64,000 nucleotides of DNA from Rhodococcus sp. UNC23MFCrub1.1 (GCF_000686025.1 NZ_JMLQ01000002.1:584739-648738), one strand, 5' to 3'; shown: positions 32,937-42,229, numbered from the stretch's first letter. Numbers and translations are program-made. Notes: generated by a model from the letters alone, not told the origin.

Positions 32937-35036
32937 TCAGTACTGCACCAACGGGTCCGCGCGCCGCAGGTCCTCCACCGAGACCGCGCGGCCCGCGGCG
33001 TCGGCGAGGGGAACGCGCCAGTTCCGATACTGGGTCTCGTCGGTTCCCGGCTGGTTCTGGATGCGGTGCTCGCCGACCATGTCCACCAGTGCCACTCCGA
33101 TGAGCAGGGACGGGCTGCACTGGATCAGCCGGTACAGCGCCGCGACCGTCTCCCCGGTGGACGCACCGTCCGCGAGCAGGCCACGCTCGCGCGCGAGGTC
33201 CAGTACGGACTCACGCTGTTTCTCGTCCTGCGCACGCTCCTCGTCGACGGCTCTCTCGAGGAGGCCGAGCCGCGATCGCAGATCGATGTGCTCACCCGCC
33301 AGGTACCCGGCGGTGGGCGGCAGGTCGTGGGTGGTCACCGAGGTCAGGCACAGCTCGCGGTACTTTTCCGGGGCGATGGGGCCGTCGTCGTCCCGCTCGA
33401 ACCACAGGATGGACGTGCCCAGCACGCCCCGCTCGGCCAGGTAGTCCTGAACGACGGGTTCGAAGACGCCGAGGTCCTCACCGATGACCACGGCGCCGGC
33501 CAGTTCCGCCTCGAGCGCGAGGATGCCGATGAGCGCCTCGTGGTCGTACGTGACATAGGTGCCGCCCGCGGGAGTCTCGGCATCGGTGGGGATCCACCAG
33601 AGCCGGAACAGTCCGAGGATGTGGTCGACCCGCAGCCCGCCCGCGTGCTTGAGCACGGTGCGCAGCATGTCGCGATACGGTGCGTACCCGAGTTCGGCCA
33701 GCCGGTCGGGCCGCCAGGGTGGCTGGTTCCACTGCTGCCCTTGCTGATTGAAGTCGTCCGGGGGAGCGCCGACGGTCACGCCCTCGGCCAGTGCGGAACC
33801 CAGGGACCAGGCGTCGGCACCCGAGAGCTGCACTCCCACAGCCAGATCGTGCACGACACCGATGGCCATTCCGGCCCGGTGCGCGGTGGCCTGGGCCTCG
33901 GCCAGTTGCTCGTCGCAGATCCACTGGAGCCAGCTGTGGAACTCGATGCGATGCGCGAGTTTCGCCTGCTGCCGCTGGACCCACGGCGTGCCGGGGGCGG
34001 CGGCCTTCGTCTGCCATCGCGTGTCGTCCGGCGACAGCTTCTCCGTCAGTGCGCACCACGTGGCGAAGTTGTGCAGGCCCACGCCCTCCGCGGCGCGGAA
34101 CTCGTCGAACGCGGCCTGGCGGGACGCGCTCCGCGGAACGAGGAAGATCGCTTCGAGCGCACGGAGTTTCGCGCGCAGAGACTTGTCCCTGTCCAGATCG
34201 TCCGTGCGACCGTCGGCGCGGTGCAGTCGGCGTGCGGTGTCGCGGATGCGGGCATACCTGTCGCGCGGCAGCATCGCTGTCTCACGGATGTTCTCGACGC
34301 GGATGTAGAGCGGATTGAAGAATCGACGGGTGGTCGGCAGATAGGGCGAGGCCTCGATCGGTGGCCGCGGCGCCGCGGCGTGCAACGGATTGACCAGGAC
34401 GTAGTCCGCTCCGTGCTCGCCGCCCAGGATCGCCGCCATGTCGGCCAGATCGGCCAGATCGCCGATGCCCCACGACTGTGCGGACCGGATGGAGTAGAGC
34501 TGCGCCAGCACGCCCCATCGTTGACGATCGGACAGTGCCTCGGCGGTGGACAGACGGGCCGGCGTGACGACCAGCGTGCACGACGCCTCGAGACCGTCGT
34601 CCCCCTCCGCGCGCAGCGTGTGCCATCCGAGCGGGAGATCGACCGGGACGGCGAACGTGGCTCGGCCGACGAGGGCGCCGTCGATCTCGCGGGGGTCGAC
34701 CCAGACGTCCTGCTGAGCCGCCTCGCGCGTGCCGCCGTCCTCGAGCTCGACGGTGACCGTCACGGACGTCCCGTGCGGCACGTGGACGGGAACGTGGTGG
34801 TCCTTGCCGGACGTGACCACGACGACCGCTGGCACGGTGCGCCGCCAGGGTGCCTCGTCGTGATCCACGATCGCGGTCTCGATGTCGTCGTCGCTGTCGA
34901 CGGGCACGTCGAGCGCCGTCAGGACCGAGCGGAGGGTGGATTCACCGACGTCGCGGCGGGCCTTGTCCCACCCCTCGTACGACGTGGCGACGCCGTGGAG
35001 CCCGGCGAGGTGGCGTAGTCGTTCGATGTTCGTCAC
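32937..35036 (-). CDS. malQ: 4-alpha-glucanotransferase (amylomaltase, GH77)
   Basis: 699 residues from GTG 35036. Transfers alpha-1,4-glucan segments between maltodextrins in the cytosol, in glycogen and maltose metabolism. GH77 motifs are in order: NPLHAAAPRPPIEASPY, GLRVDHILGLFRLWWIP (nucleophile Asp), VVIGEDLGVFEPVV (acid/base Glu) and TTHDLPPTAGYL (third Asp). The ~150-residue N-terminal beta-rich extension before the catalytic barrel is typical of actinobacterial and enterobacterial MalQ and absent from plant and Thermus forms. I rejected the earlier in-frame start at 35219 because it adds non-family residues and overlaps the next gene's promoter region. Confidence 0.92.
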   Translation of the reverse strand: MTNIERLRHLAGLHGVATSYEGWDKARRDVGESTLRSVLTALDVPVDSDDDIETAIVDHDEAPWRRTVPAVVVVTSGKDHHVPVHVPHGTSVTVTVELEDGGTREAAQQDVWVDPREIDGALVGRATFAVPVDLPLGWHTLRAEGDDGLEASCTLVVTPARLSTAEALSDRQRWGVLAQLYSIRSAQSWGIGDLADLADMAAILGGEHGADYVLVNPLHAAAPRPPIEASPYLPTTRRFFNPLYIRVENIRETAMLPRDRYARIRDTARRLHRADGRTDDLDRDKSLRAKLRALEAIFLVPRSASRQAAFDEFRAAEGVGLHNFATWCALTEKLSPDDTRWQTKAAAPGTPWVQRQQAKLAHRIEFHSWLQWICDEQLAEAQATAHRAGMAIGVVHDLAVGVQLSGADAWSLGSALAEGVTVGAPPDDFNQQGQQWNQPPWRPDRLAELGYAPYRDMLRTVLKHAGGLRVDHILGLFRLWWIPTDAETPAGGTYVTYDHEALIGILALEAELAGAVVIGEDLGVFEPVVQDYLAERGVLGTSILWFERDDDGPIAPEKYRELCLTSVTTHDLPPTAGYLAGEHIDLRSRLGLLERAVDEERAQDEKQRESVLDLARERGLLADGASTGETVAALYRLIQCSPSLLIGVALVDMVGEHRIQNQPGTDETQYRNWRVPLADAAGRAVSVEDLRRADPLVQY

Positions 35037-35145
35037 GCTTCGATGGTAGTGCCGCGCGGGGGTGGCCGCGGACGTGAGAACCGTGTCCCGACTCGATCTG
35101 GAACACTGGTGGCACCTGCAGAATCGGTGGGGGAGGTGGAGAACG

Positions 35146-36246
35146 GTGACGAGTGACCCCGCGGACAACCGTGCCCGTCGAGCGGACACCGTGCGGACCA
35201 TCGCCGAGTCGACGCGCATCGAGTCGGACCGGTCCGGACGCGCTCACGAGCCGCTGTCCGACCGCGCCGCGCTGCTCGTCGCACTGGGTCGTCTCGACGA
35301 GGAGACGCGCGGCATCGCGCTCGCGCGCCTGCGCGCCGGCCGGAAGTTCCCCGCACTGGGCGGATTCGGCACCCTGCGGCTGATCACGGAGGAGCTGCAC
35401 TGGATCGACGGTCGCACGGCCGTACTGCGCACCGGGCCCACGCGCCTGGCTCTGCTGCAACGGCACGTGCTGCTCGAACGTCGACTGGGGTCGTACCGCA
35501 CGCGGTTCGTGATGAGTTCCGGTCACTACGCGTCGGGGGTCCGCGCGATCCGCCGGGAGCGGCGCGAGGGCATCCACCTCGACGTCGACCAGCGCACCGC
35601 CCTCTTCGAGGCGTTGCGGCACACGCCGACTCCGCTCGGTGTCGGACCGGGTCCACTCTCGCGAGCCCGAGGGATCCTCGGCGGCGCCGCGGCGGAGCGC
35701 CTCGACACGCTGCACGCGCGGGGCGCCGACGTCGTCCGCACCCTCGCGGGCACAGACGCGGATCGGTTCGCCGATCGCTACGACACCCTGCTGTTCCTCG
35801 CCGGGATGTACCACGACCGGATCCTCTCCTCGCGGATCTGGCGCTCGGACCTGTTCGCGGTGGCCCGGGCGCAGCTCGACCCGGGAACCGAACTGGTGCA
35901 GATCGCGGTGGACGTGGTCGCACTCGCCCAGTTGGACGCGGAACTCACCGCGGCCTTCGAGGCGCAGGGGGACACGGTGGACGAGGAGGGTCGACGCGAG
36001 GTGCTCGTGCGCCGAGCCGATCTCATCCCGGTGTGGGATCAGGTGATCGACCGGGTCGCAGCGTTGTCACGCGTGGTCGACGAGATCGCGGTGGCGGAGA
36101 TCGAGCACCGGAGCCTGGACGCCGTGCAGCGCACCGTGGGCCTCGACCAGCGCATCGACGATCTCATCTCCCGGTCCGGTACGCGGGAGATCTCGGCCGA
36201 CAACACCCATTCGGTGTCCGATCAGATCTCGCGGGACACGCTCTGA
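35146..36246 (+). CDS. conserved hypothetical protein, function unknown
   Basis: 366 residues from GTG 35146, which has GGGAGGTGGAG 5-15 bases upstream; an earlier GTG at 35062 is possible. The protein is soluble, Arg-rich and predicted mostly helical, with no transmembrane segment, Cys cluster or nucleotide-binding motif. The middle (RFVMSSGHYASGVRAIRRER) and the C-terminal half (long heptad-like stretches with VARAQLDPGTELVQIAVDVV and VIDRVAALSRVVDEIAVAEI) suggest a helical-bundle or coiled-coil protein. I do not recognise the family. It is divergent from malQ. Confidence 0.6.
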   Translation: MTSDPADNRARRADTVRTIAESTRIESDRSGRAHEPLSDRAALLVALGRLDEETRGIALARLRAGRKFPALGGFGTLRLITEELHWIDGRTAVLRTGPTRLALLQRHVLLERRLGSYRTRFVMSSGHYASGVRAIRRERREGIHLDVDQRTALFEALRHTPTPLGVGPGPLSRARGILGGAAAERLDTLHARGADVVRTLAGTDADRFADRYDTLLFLAGMYHDRILSSRIWRSDLFAVARAQLDPGTELVQIAVDVVALAQLDAELTAAFEAQGDTVDEEGRREVLVRRADLIPVWDQVIDRVAALSRVVDEIAVAEIEHRSLDAVQRTVGLDQRIDDLISRSGTREISADNTHSVSDQISRDTL

Positions 36247-36352
36247 CGTGCGCCCGTGCCTTCGTCCTGTTTGGAACGAGTCGGATCGGTGAAAGCACGG
36301 TAGTACGCGATCGACCTCTGAGCGCGTGACCCGCGCCGGAAGGACGACCTCC

Positions 36353-37741
36353 ATGCCAGCAGTACTCGAACGCGCCCGTATCGTCGCGCCACCGGGATGG
36401 AGCCGCTGGCTCATTCCGCCGGCCGCCCTCGCGATTCATCTCGCGATCGGCCAGGCTTACGCGTGGAGCGTGTTCAAGGCCGCCATCTCCTCCGACACCG
36501 CCATGGGACTGAGCGGGACGATGACCGCGATCCCGTTCCAGCTGGCCATCGTCATGCTCGGCCTCTCCGCAGCCGTGCTCGGGACGAAGGTGGAGACGCA
36601 CGGTCCGCGGTGGGCCATGACGATGTCGCTCCTCTTCTTCTGCTCCGGGCTGCTCATCTCCGCCCTCGGCATGAGCCTCGACCAGTTCTGGTTGGTGATC
36701 GTCGGATACGGACTCGTCGGCGGCATCGGCCTCGGCATCGGGTACATCTCCCCGGTCTCCACGCTGATCAAGTGGTTCCCCGATCGCCCGGGCATGGCGA
36801 CGGGTATCGCGATCATGGGATTCGGCGGCGGCGCCCTGGTGGCCTCGCCCCTGACCACCAAACTCCTGTCCGCGTACGGCGGCAACACCGATGCCTCGAT
36901 CGCCACGACGTTCCTCACGCTCGGCCTCGGCTACGCCGTCTTCATGGCGCTCGGCGTCGTGCTGATCCGGGTTCCCGCCGACGACTGGAAGCCGGCCGGG
37001 TGGACGCCACCGCAGACCCCGGCGGGTCAGCACACCGCACGCGTGTCCGCGGCGAACGCCGTCAAGACCCCGCAGTTCTGGTTGCTGTGGATCGTGTTGT
37101 GCTTCAACGTCACCGCCGGCATCGGTATCCTCGAGCGCGCCGCGGGCATCTACACCGACTTCTTTCCCGACCCCACCGCCCCGGAATCCGTGGTGGCAGC
37201 GGCCGCGGGCTTCGTCGCGTTCCTCTCGCTGACGAACATGCTCGGCCGGTTCGTGTGGTCGTCGGTGTCCGACCTGGTGGGTCGCAAGAACATCTATCGT
37301 CTCTACCTCGGTGTGGGCGCGCTTCTCTATCTGTACATCTCGCTCTTCACGAACACGAACAAGGTCCTGTTCCTCGTCAGCGCGATGGTCATCCTGTCGT
37401 TCTACGGTGCAGGCTTCGCCACGGCGCCCGCCTACCTGCGTGACCTGTTCGGCACCTATCAGGTCGGTGCCATCCACGGACGACTGTTGACGGCCTGGTC
37501 GGTCGCGGGCGTGCTCGGACCACTGATCGTCAACGCAATCGCCGACCTCGGCGAGGAGGGAACCACCGGACGGTACGTTCCCGCGTTCGTGACGATGATC
37601 GTCCTGCTCTCCATCGGCTTCGTCGCGAACGAACTGATCAAGCCCGTGGATCCGAAGTACTCGGAGCCGGACCCGGAGGCGACGACGCCGGGCACTGCGA
37701 CCGACGAGGGTACGAACGACAAGAACGAGGCGACGGTATGA
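36353..37741 (+). CDS. OFA-family MFS transporter
   Basis: 462 residues, 12 transmembrane helices, oxalate/formate antiporter (OFA) branch of the major facilitator superfamily. The N-terminus PPAALAIHLAIGQAYAWSVF, GIGLGIGYISPVSTLIKWFPDRPG and GLVGGIG are OFA hallmarks. Members move oxalate, formate, pyruvate, lactate or other monocarboxylates. ATG 36353 has GGAAGGA 8 bases upstream. The cytoplasmic tail (EPDPEATTPGTATDEG) is acidic. The stop overlaps the start of a 41-codon gene for a small membrane protein, the usual partner of this transporter in actinobacteria. Confidence 0.88.
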   Translation: MPAVLERARIVAPPGWSRWLIPPAALAIHLAIGQAYAWSVFKAAISSDTAMGLSGTMTAIPFQLAIVMLGLSAAVLGTKVETHGPRWAMTMSLLFFCSGLLISALGMSLDQFWLVIVGYGLVGGIGLGIGYISPVSTLIKWFPDRPGMATGIAIMGFGGGALVASPLTTKLLSAYGGNTDASIATTFLTLGLGYAVFMALGVVLIRVPADDWKPAGWTPPQTPAGQHTARVSAANAVKTPQFWLLWIVLCFNVTAGIGILERAAGIYTDFFPDPTAPESVVAAAAGFVAFLSLTNMLGRFVWSSVSDLVGRKNIYRLYLGVGALLYLYISLFTNTNKVLFLVSAMVILSFYGAGFATAPAYLRDLFGTYQVGAIHGRLLTAWSVAGVLGPLIVNAIADLGEEGTTGRYVPAFVTMIVLLSIGFVANELIKPVDPKYSEPDPEATTPGTATDEGTNDKNEATV

Positions 37742-37863
37742 GCGAGACGAAGCAGGGCGCGCGTGTGCCCGTCGTGGTGGTGTCCTGGCTGTGGGTCGGG
37801 GTTCCCTTCGCCTGGGGTGTCTACGAGCTGATCCTCAAGGCCAAGAACCTCTTCGGTGCGTGA
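37738..37863 (+). CDS. MFS transporter small subunit (41-residue membrane protein)
   Basis: ATG 37738 overlaps the transporter stop (ATGA) and encodes 41 residues. It has a short charged N-terminus (MSETKQGARVP), one transmembrane helix (VVVVSWLWVGVPFAWGVYEL) and a basic end (KAKNLFGA). Single-span proteins with this WLWVGVPxxWG pattern are recurrent partners of OFA-type carriers and are annotated as an MFS transporter small subunit. The role is unproven; stabilising or gating the carrier is likely. The last 8 bases overlap the GTG start of the DUF2071 gene, giving a tightly coupled three-gene unit. Confidence 0.8.
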   Translation: MSETKQGARVPVVVVSWLWVGVPFAWGVYELILKAKNLFGA

Positions 37864-38620
37864 TCGGAGCGTCGATCTCTGGCCTCGCCCGCCTGTGCTT
37901 CCGCGCCCCGTGATCATGGACCAGCGGTGGGAACGCCTCGTGTTCCTGCACTGGCGTGTCGCCCCGGACGTCGTCGCGCCGTTGCTGCCTCGCGGCATCG
38001 TCCCCGACACGATGAACGGGTACACCTATGTCGGACTGATCGGCTTCGAGATGGTGGGGGCCGGGTTGGGGTACGGCCGACCGGTACCGCGACTCGGAAC
38101 CTTCGGCGAGATCAACGTGCGGCTCTACAGCCGCGACGGTGACGGTCGCCGAGGGGTCGTGTTCCGTTCTCTCGACGCCACCCGTGCCGCAGTGGTGCTG
38201 GCCACGAACGCGGTGGGGGTGCCGTATCGCTGGTCGCACATCGACATCGTCGACGACGGTGATCCTCGGAACCGGGTCGTCGGCTACCGCTCTCGGCGAC
38301 TGGCACCGCCGCACCGTGGTGCGACGACCGACTTCACCGTGTCCCCCGGCGACACCGACATGTCCGACGATCCGATGTCGGTGTTCCTCACCGCTCGGTG
38401 GGGGATGCACACGTCCGTCGCGGGCCGACCCGTCTTCGTCCCCAACACCCACCGCCGGTGGCCGCTGCGCGCGGCGACCCTGGTGCGCTGCGACGACCAG
38501 CTCATGGCCGCGGCGGGCGTGGGGGACCTGGCCGCCCGCCCGCCGGACTCCGTGCTGTATTCCGACGGTGTGCGAACGCAGTTCGGGCGTCCCTACGCCG
38601 CGACACCGGTACGCGACTAG
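37856..38620 (+). CDS. DUF2071 (YqjF-like) family protein
   Basis: 254 residues. The family opening is present (RPVIMDQRWERLVFLHWRVA, then LLPRGIVPDT), as is the downstream YVGLIGFEMVGAG. DUF2071 proteins have an acetoacetate decarboxylase-like fold, but none of the classic catalytic Lys/Arg context can be assigned here. GTG 37856 overlaps the small subunit stop by 8 bases; ATG 37916 would remove conserved N-terminal residues. The 3' end shares the tetranucleotide CTAG with the convergent flavoprotein gene, each strand supplying a TAG stop. Confidence 0.8.
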   Translation: MRDRSVDLWPRPPVLPRPVIMDQRWERLVFLHWRVAPDVVAPLLPRGIVPDTMNGYTYVGLIGFEMVGAGLGYGRPVPRLGTFGEINVRLYSRDGDGRRGVVFRSLDATRAAVVLATNAVGVPYRWSHIDIVDDGDPRNRVVGYRSRRLAPPHRGATTDFTVSPGDTDMSDDPMSVFLTARWGMHTSVAGRPVFVPNTHRRWPLRAATLVRCDDQLMAAAGVGDLAARPPDSVLYSDGVRTQFGRPYAATPVRD

Positions 38621-39840
38621 ATCAGTCCGTGGCGCGGCGGGTGCGCCCCGGTGAGCGCGTACCGGCCGACGTGCTGAGTCTTCCATCGCACGGGGTCGTG
38701 GAGCGTGTGGGTCCTCGCGTCGCGCCACAGCCTGTCCAGTCGTAGAGAGGCTGCGGCACTGCGAGTTCCGCCCGCGTCGAACAGTGCCGTGGTGGCGTCG
38801 AGGGACGCACGCGCCGAGGCGACCTTGGCCGCTGCCGTCGCGATGGAGGCCGCGGCGGCGCTGTCCGTTGTGAGCTCGCGCTCGGCCACGTCGATCGCCT
38901 CGCCGGCCTCGCGCACGAGCGCCTCGGCCCCGCGCACCCCGATCTCCACCTCGCCGAACTGCTGCAGCAGCAACGGATCCCGGTCGGCCGTCGCCACGTC
39001 GGCGTCCACCGGAGGGCGAGCGACGACCACGACGTCGCGAGCGGTGTCGACGGCGGCGCGGGCGATGCCGGCATCGATGGCGGCGTGCAGCAGCTGAGCG
39101 CGCGCCCCGTAGGTGGTCGCGTCGTCGAAGAGGGCGGAGTACGGCACGAGGGAGTCGGCGGGCACCACGACGTCCGTCAGGGTCACGGTGCCGCTGGCCG
39201 TCGTGCGCTGCCCGAGCCCGTCCCAGTCGTCCTCGACGAGCACTCCGGGCGCGTCCGCCGGGATGTAGGCCAGCACCTTTCGGCTCTGATCACCCTGCTC
39301 GCCGGGGCCCGCCTGCACGCCGCGGACCACCAACCAGTGTGCGAAGAGCGCGCCCGTCGAGTAGTACTTGGTGCCGTTCAGCGACGAGGTGCCGTCCGGA
39401 CGGGACGTCACCGTGGTCCGGTCGACCGCGATGGAGGGTGTGCCGCGCTCGCTCTGGGCGTTGGCGAAGCGGCGACCGGCGAGGGCCTCGGCGAAGAAGC
39501 GTCGCTGTTGCTCCGTCGATCCCTGTCGCCGCAGCGCGTCGAGGAAGGTCATGTGGCTCTGCGGTATCTGCGCGATGCTGGCGTCCCCGCGAGCGAGCGA
39601 GAGGAACACCGAGGCGAGGGTGCGCGCCGAGACCGGCCTGCCGCCGAACTCCGCGGGCACGGTGATGCCCAGCAGCCCCGACGCGGACAGCAGGTCCAGT
39701 TCCGGGCCGGGCAGCCGTCGATCGCGGTCACGTTCGATCGCGGACGGGGCGATCTTCGCCCCGAGCGCGGCGGCGACGGCCAGCGCAGCGTCGTCGTCGA
39801 GCACTGGCGGCAGGGTCTTCGGGCCGGGTTCGGTGGTCAT
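38617..39840 (-). CDS. acyl-CoA dehydrogenase-fold flavin monooxygenase (SfnC/DszC type)
   Basis: 407 residues with the acyl-CoA dehydrogenase three-domain layout: N-terminal helices (LLSASGLLGITVPAEFGG), a beta domain (NAQSERGTPSIA, LNGTKYYSTGALFAHWLVV) and a C-terminal helical bundle. The STGALFAHWLVV region and absence of the usual catalytic Glu context fit the DszC/SfnC/isobutylamine hydroxylase branch, which uses FMNH2 and oxygen rather than acyl-CoA. It overlaps the SsuD-like gene by four bases, pointing to joint organosulphur metabolism. A flavin reductase partner is not in the window. The substrate is inferred. Confidence 0.75.
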   Translation of the reverse strand: MTTEPGPKTLPPVLDDDAALAVAAALGAKIAPSAIERDRDRRLPGPELDLLSASGLLGITVPAEFGGRPVSARTLASVFLSLARGDASIAQIPQSHMTFLDALRRQGSTEQQRRFFAEALAGRRFANAQSERGTPSIAVDRTTVTSRPDGTSSLNGTKYYSTGALFAHWLVVRGVQAGPGEQGDQSRKVLAYIPADAPGVLVEDDWDGLGQRTTASGTVTLTDVVVPADSLVPYSALFDDATTYGARAQLLHAAIDAGIARAAVDTARDVVVVARPPVDADVATADRDPLLLQQFGEVEIGVRGAEALVREAGEAIDVAERELTTDSAAAASIATAAAKVASARASLDATTALFDAGGTRSAAASLRLDRLWRDARTHTLHDPVRWKTQHVGRYALTGAHPPRHGLI

Positions 39841-41018
39841 CGGGCGGGGAGGAACGGGGTGTGGCCCGTGGCGCGTGCCGCGGCGCCGCCGGAGAACAGT
39901 CCGCGGCTGCGCAGCTGGGGGATGACACCCTCGCCGAACCAGTACAGCTCCTCGAGGTGTGGATAACCGGAGAGAACGAACTCGTCGATGCCGACGGCCG
40001 CGTACTCCGCGATGCGATCGGCCACCTCGGTGTGGCTCCCGACGAGGGCCGTTCCGGCTCCGCCGCGCACCAGGCCGACACCAGCCCACAGGTTGGGGGA
40101 GATCTCGAGTGCGCGCGGGTCCTTCCAGGACCCGGTCCTGCGGCTCTCCTCGTGCAGGGCGAGCATCGCGCGCTGGCCCACCGACTCGCTCCGCGCCAGG
40201 TTGGACTGCGCCGTCGCGACGGCGTCCTCGCCGAGCGCCTCGACGAGCGCGCCAGCCTGCTTCCAGGCCTCCTCGGACGTGTCGCGGGTGATCACATGCA
40301 GGCGGATGCCGAAGCGCACGGTGCGTCCGCGCTCGGCCGCGAGTCCGCGGATCCACTCGATCTTCTTCGCCACGGCCGTGGTCGGCTCACCCCACGTGAG
40401 ATAGACGTCGGAGTGGTCCGCCGCCACCGGGCCCGCAGCGGGAGAGGAGCCGCCGAAGTACAGCGGAGGCGTGGGGTCGGGGAGGAACGGCAGCGACGCG
40501 TCCTCGACCTGGATGTGCGTGCCCTGGTGCGTCACCGACTCGCCGCGCCAGAGGCCGCGGACGATGGTGAGGAACTCGTCCGTGCGGGCGTACCGCTCGT
40601 CCTTGGACAGGTGATCGCCGTACTGACGCTGCTCGTGAGCCTCGCCCCCGGTGACGACGTTGAGCAGGAGTCGGCCCGGCGCATGGTTGCTGAACGTCGC
40701 CGACATCTGCGCCGCGAGGGTCGGGCTGATCAGACCCGGTCGGAAGGCGATGAGGAATGCGAGCTTCTCGGTCTCGCGGGCGAGCATCGCCGTGGTGAGC
40801 CACGCGTCCTCGCACCACGCGCCGGCCGGGGTGAGTGCACCGGTAAAGCCGAACTCCTCGGCCGCGCGGCCGATGGACGACAGGTACCCGATGCTCGCGC
40901 GACGATCTCCGCCCGCGGCGCCGACTCGCGTGCCGTGTCCGCCGCCGACGATCGACCTGCTGTCGCCGTAGGTGGGAAGGAACCAGTGCAGTGCGAGAGA
41001 AGAGTTGTCGAGGGTCAC
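39837..41018 (-). CDS. ssuD: FMNH2-dependent alkanesulfonate monooxygenase (SsuD-like)
   Basis: 393 residues, bacterial luciferase-like (LLM) TIM barrel. SsuD features include the N-terminal HWFLPTYGDSRSIVGG, YLSSIGRAAEEFGFTGALTP, RPGLISPTLAAQM, ATFSNHAPGRLLLNVVTGG and LYFGGSSPAAGPVAADHSD. These two-component enzymes cleave C1-C14 alkanesulfonates to aldehyde and sulphite under sulphur starvation and need an FMN reductase. The start is GTG 41018; TACGGT (minus strand, 41026-41031) seven bases upstream suggests a leaderless transcript. The inverted repeat GAATC-N5-GATTC (41061-41075) is a candidate operator. Confidence 0.85.
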   Translation of the reverse strand: MTLDNSSLALHWFLPTYGDSRSIVGGGHGTRVGAAGGDRRASIGYLSSIGRAAEEFGFTGALTPAGAWCEDAWLTTAMLARETEKLAFLIAFRPGLISPTLAAQMSATFSNHAPGRLLLNVVTGGEAHEQRQYGDHLSKDERYARTDEFLTIVRGLWRGESVTHQGTHIQVEDASLPFLPDPTPPLYFGGSSPAAGPVAADHSDVYLTWGEPTTAVAKKIEWIRGLAAERGRTVRFGIRLHVITRDTSEEAWKQAGALVEALGEDAVATAQSNLARSESVGQRAMLALHEESRRTGSWKDPRALEISPNLWAGVGLVRGGAGTALVGSHTEVADRIAEYAAVGIDEFVLSGYPHLEELYWFGEGVIPQLRSRGLFSGGAAARATGHTPFLPAR

Positions 41019-41060
41019 TCATCCCACCGTAGGACCGTCGCGGCGCCCCGAGAAGCGTTG

Positions 41061-41075
41061 GAATCAGGGCGATTC
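41061..41075. promoter_or_regulatory. candidate operator upstream of ssuD
   Basis: GAATC-AGGGC-GATTC, a 5-base inverted repeat with a 5-base spacer, lies 43-57 bases before the SsuD-like start, at the expected -35 position of its leaderless promoter (-10 TACGGT, 41026-41031). The arms are short, so this is tentative. Confidence 0.3.
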
Positions 41076-41083
41076 TTGGCGTG

Positions 41084-42229
41084 TCAGCCCCGTGCCACGA
41101 GGAGGGGAACGGTCATCTCGACGTCGGTCAGGGAGCCGTGATGGCCGGGCAGCGCCGACTGGTTCGGTTCGGCCCCGCGGCGGATCAGGGCGCCGTCGCC
41201 GAGGGCCAGAGCCAGGACGTCACCGATGCACGCCGCGACGTCGGGGCGCACCGACGGCCCGAACCAGCCCCGGGAGACCGCATCGTCGCGGCCCACCACC
41301 AGGTGGTCCGGACCCAGGGTCTCCCGCCAGGCATCGAGCACCGTGGCAGCGGCGCCGGCGTCGGCGAAGACGTGGCGCGCGCGGGGTTCGCCGCAGATCA
41401 TCCGGACGTCGGCGGTGAGCGCGGGCGTCGCGTCGATGTCCACGCGGGTGCCGATCTGCACCATCCCGTGATCGGCGGTGACGATCAGCGCTGCGTCGAA
41501 GGGCAACTCGCCGAGGATGCCGGCGACGATGGTGTCGACCTGAGTCAGCTCGTGGCGCCACGCGTCGGAGTCCGGCCCGCGCACGTGGCCGGTGAGGTCG
41601 AGTTCGGACCAGTACGAGTAGACGAGTGACCGCTGGCCGCGCCGCAGCGCGCGCGAGGTCTCGGCGACGAGATCGCCCGCGGACACCGACGCGGAGAAGT
41701 CCCCGCCGCGCAGCACGGCGCGGGTGAGCCCGGACTCGCGCTGGTAGGACGGCGCGATGCGAGTGACGGACACCCCGTCCGCCGCGGCGCGCTCGAACAC
41801 GGTGTCGCGAGGTTGGAACTGTTCCGGAACGAGCTCGGCGAGCAGATCGACGCGGGGTCCCTGACCGTGCAGACGCCAGTGCAGCGGATTCATCGGACGG
41901 TCGAAGCCGGGCACGGCGGTGAGGTAGCCGACGATGCCGTGCTCACCGGGCGTGCGTCCGGTGCCCAGTGACGCCAACGACGTCGCGGTGGTGGACGGGA
42001 ACGTGGCGGTGACGACCCGCTCGGTGAGCGAGGAGAGTGTCGGCGCTGCCGAGGCGTGCGCCGCCAACTGTCGAGCTCCGAGGCCGTCGACCAGTAGTAC
42101 GCAGACCCGCCGGACCCCGGACAACCCCAGCCCGACGGTGTCGGACTCACCGGGGACGCCGAGTGCGCCGAGCACCGACGGCAGAAGATCGGACAGGCTG
42201 TCGCCGCCGTAGCGCGGAGTGGTCACCAC
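41084..42229 (-). CDS. alkaline phosphatase-superfamily phosphodiesterase/nucleotide pyrophosphatase
   Basis: 381 residues. The type I phosphodiesterase fold is clear: metal Asp in VCVLLVDGLGARQL, nucleophile Thr in ATFPSTTATSLASLGTG, TPGEHGIVGY, SYWSELDLTGHV and the second metal site VTADHGMVQIG, with a last His near LPGHHGSLT. No signal peptide is visible, so it probably acts in the cytosol on a phosphodiester or nucleotide pyrophosphate. GTG 42229 is supported by TAGCCT (42237-42242, minus strand) seven bases upstream, a leaderless layout. The substrate is unknown. Confidence 0.85.
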   Translation of the reverse strand: MVTTPRYGGDSLSDLLPSVLGALGVPGESDTVGLGLSGVRRVCVLLVDGLGARQLAAHASAAPTLSSLTERVVTATFPSTTATSLASLGTGRTPGEHGIVGYLTAVPGFDRPMNPLHWRLHGQGPRVDLLAELVPEQFQPRDTVFERAAADGVSVTRIAPSYQRESGLTRAVLRGGDFSASVSAGDLVAETSRALRRGQRSLVYSYWSELDLTGHVRGPDSDAWRHELTQVDTIVAGILGELPFDAALIVTADHGMVQIGTRVDIDATPALTADVRMICGEPRARHVFADAGAAATVLDAWRETLGPDHLVVGRDDAVSRGWFGPSVRPDVAACIGDVLALALGDGALIRRGAEPNQSALPGHHGSLTDVEMTVPLLVARG

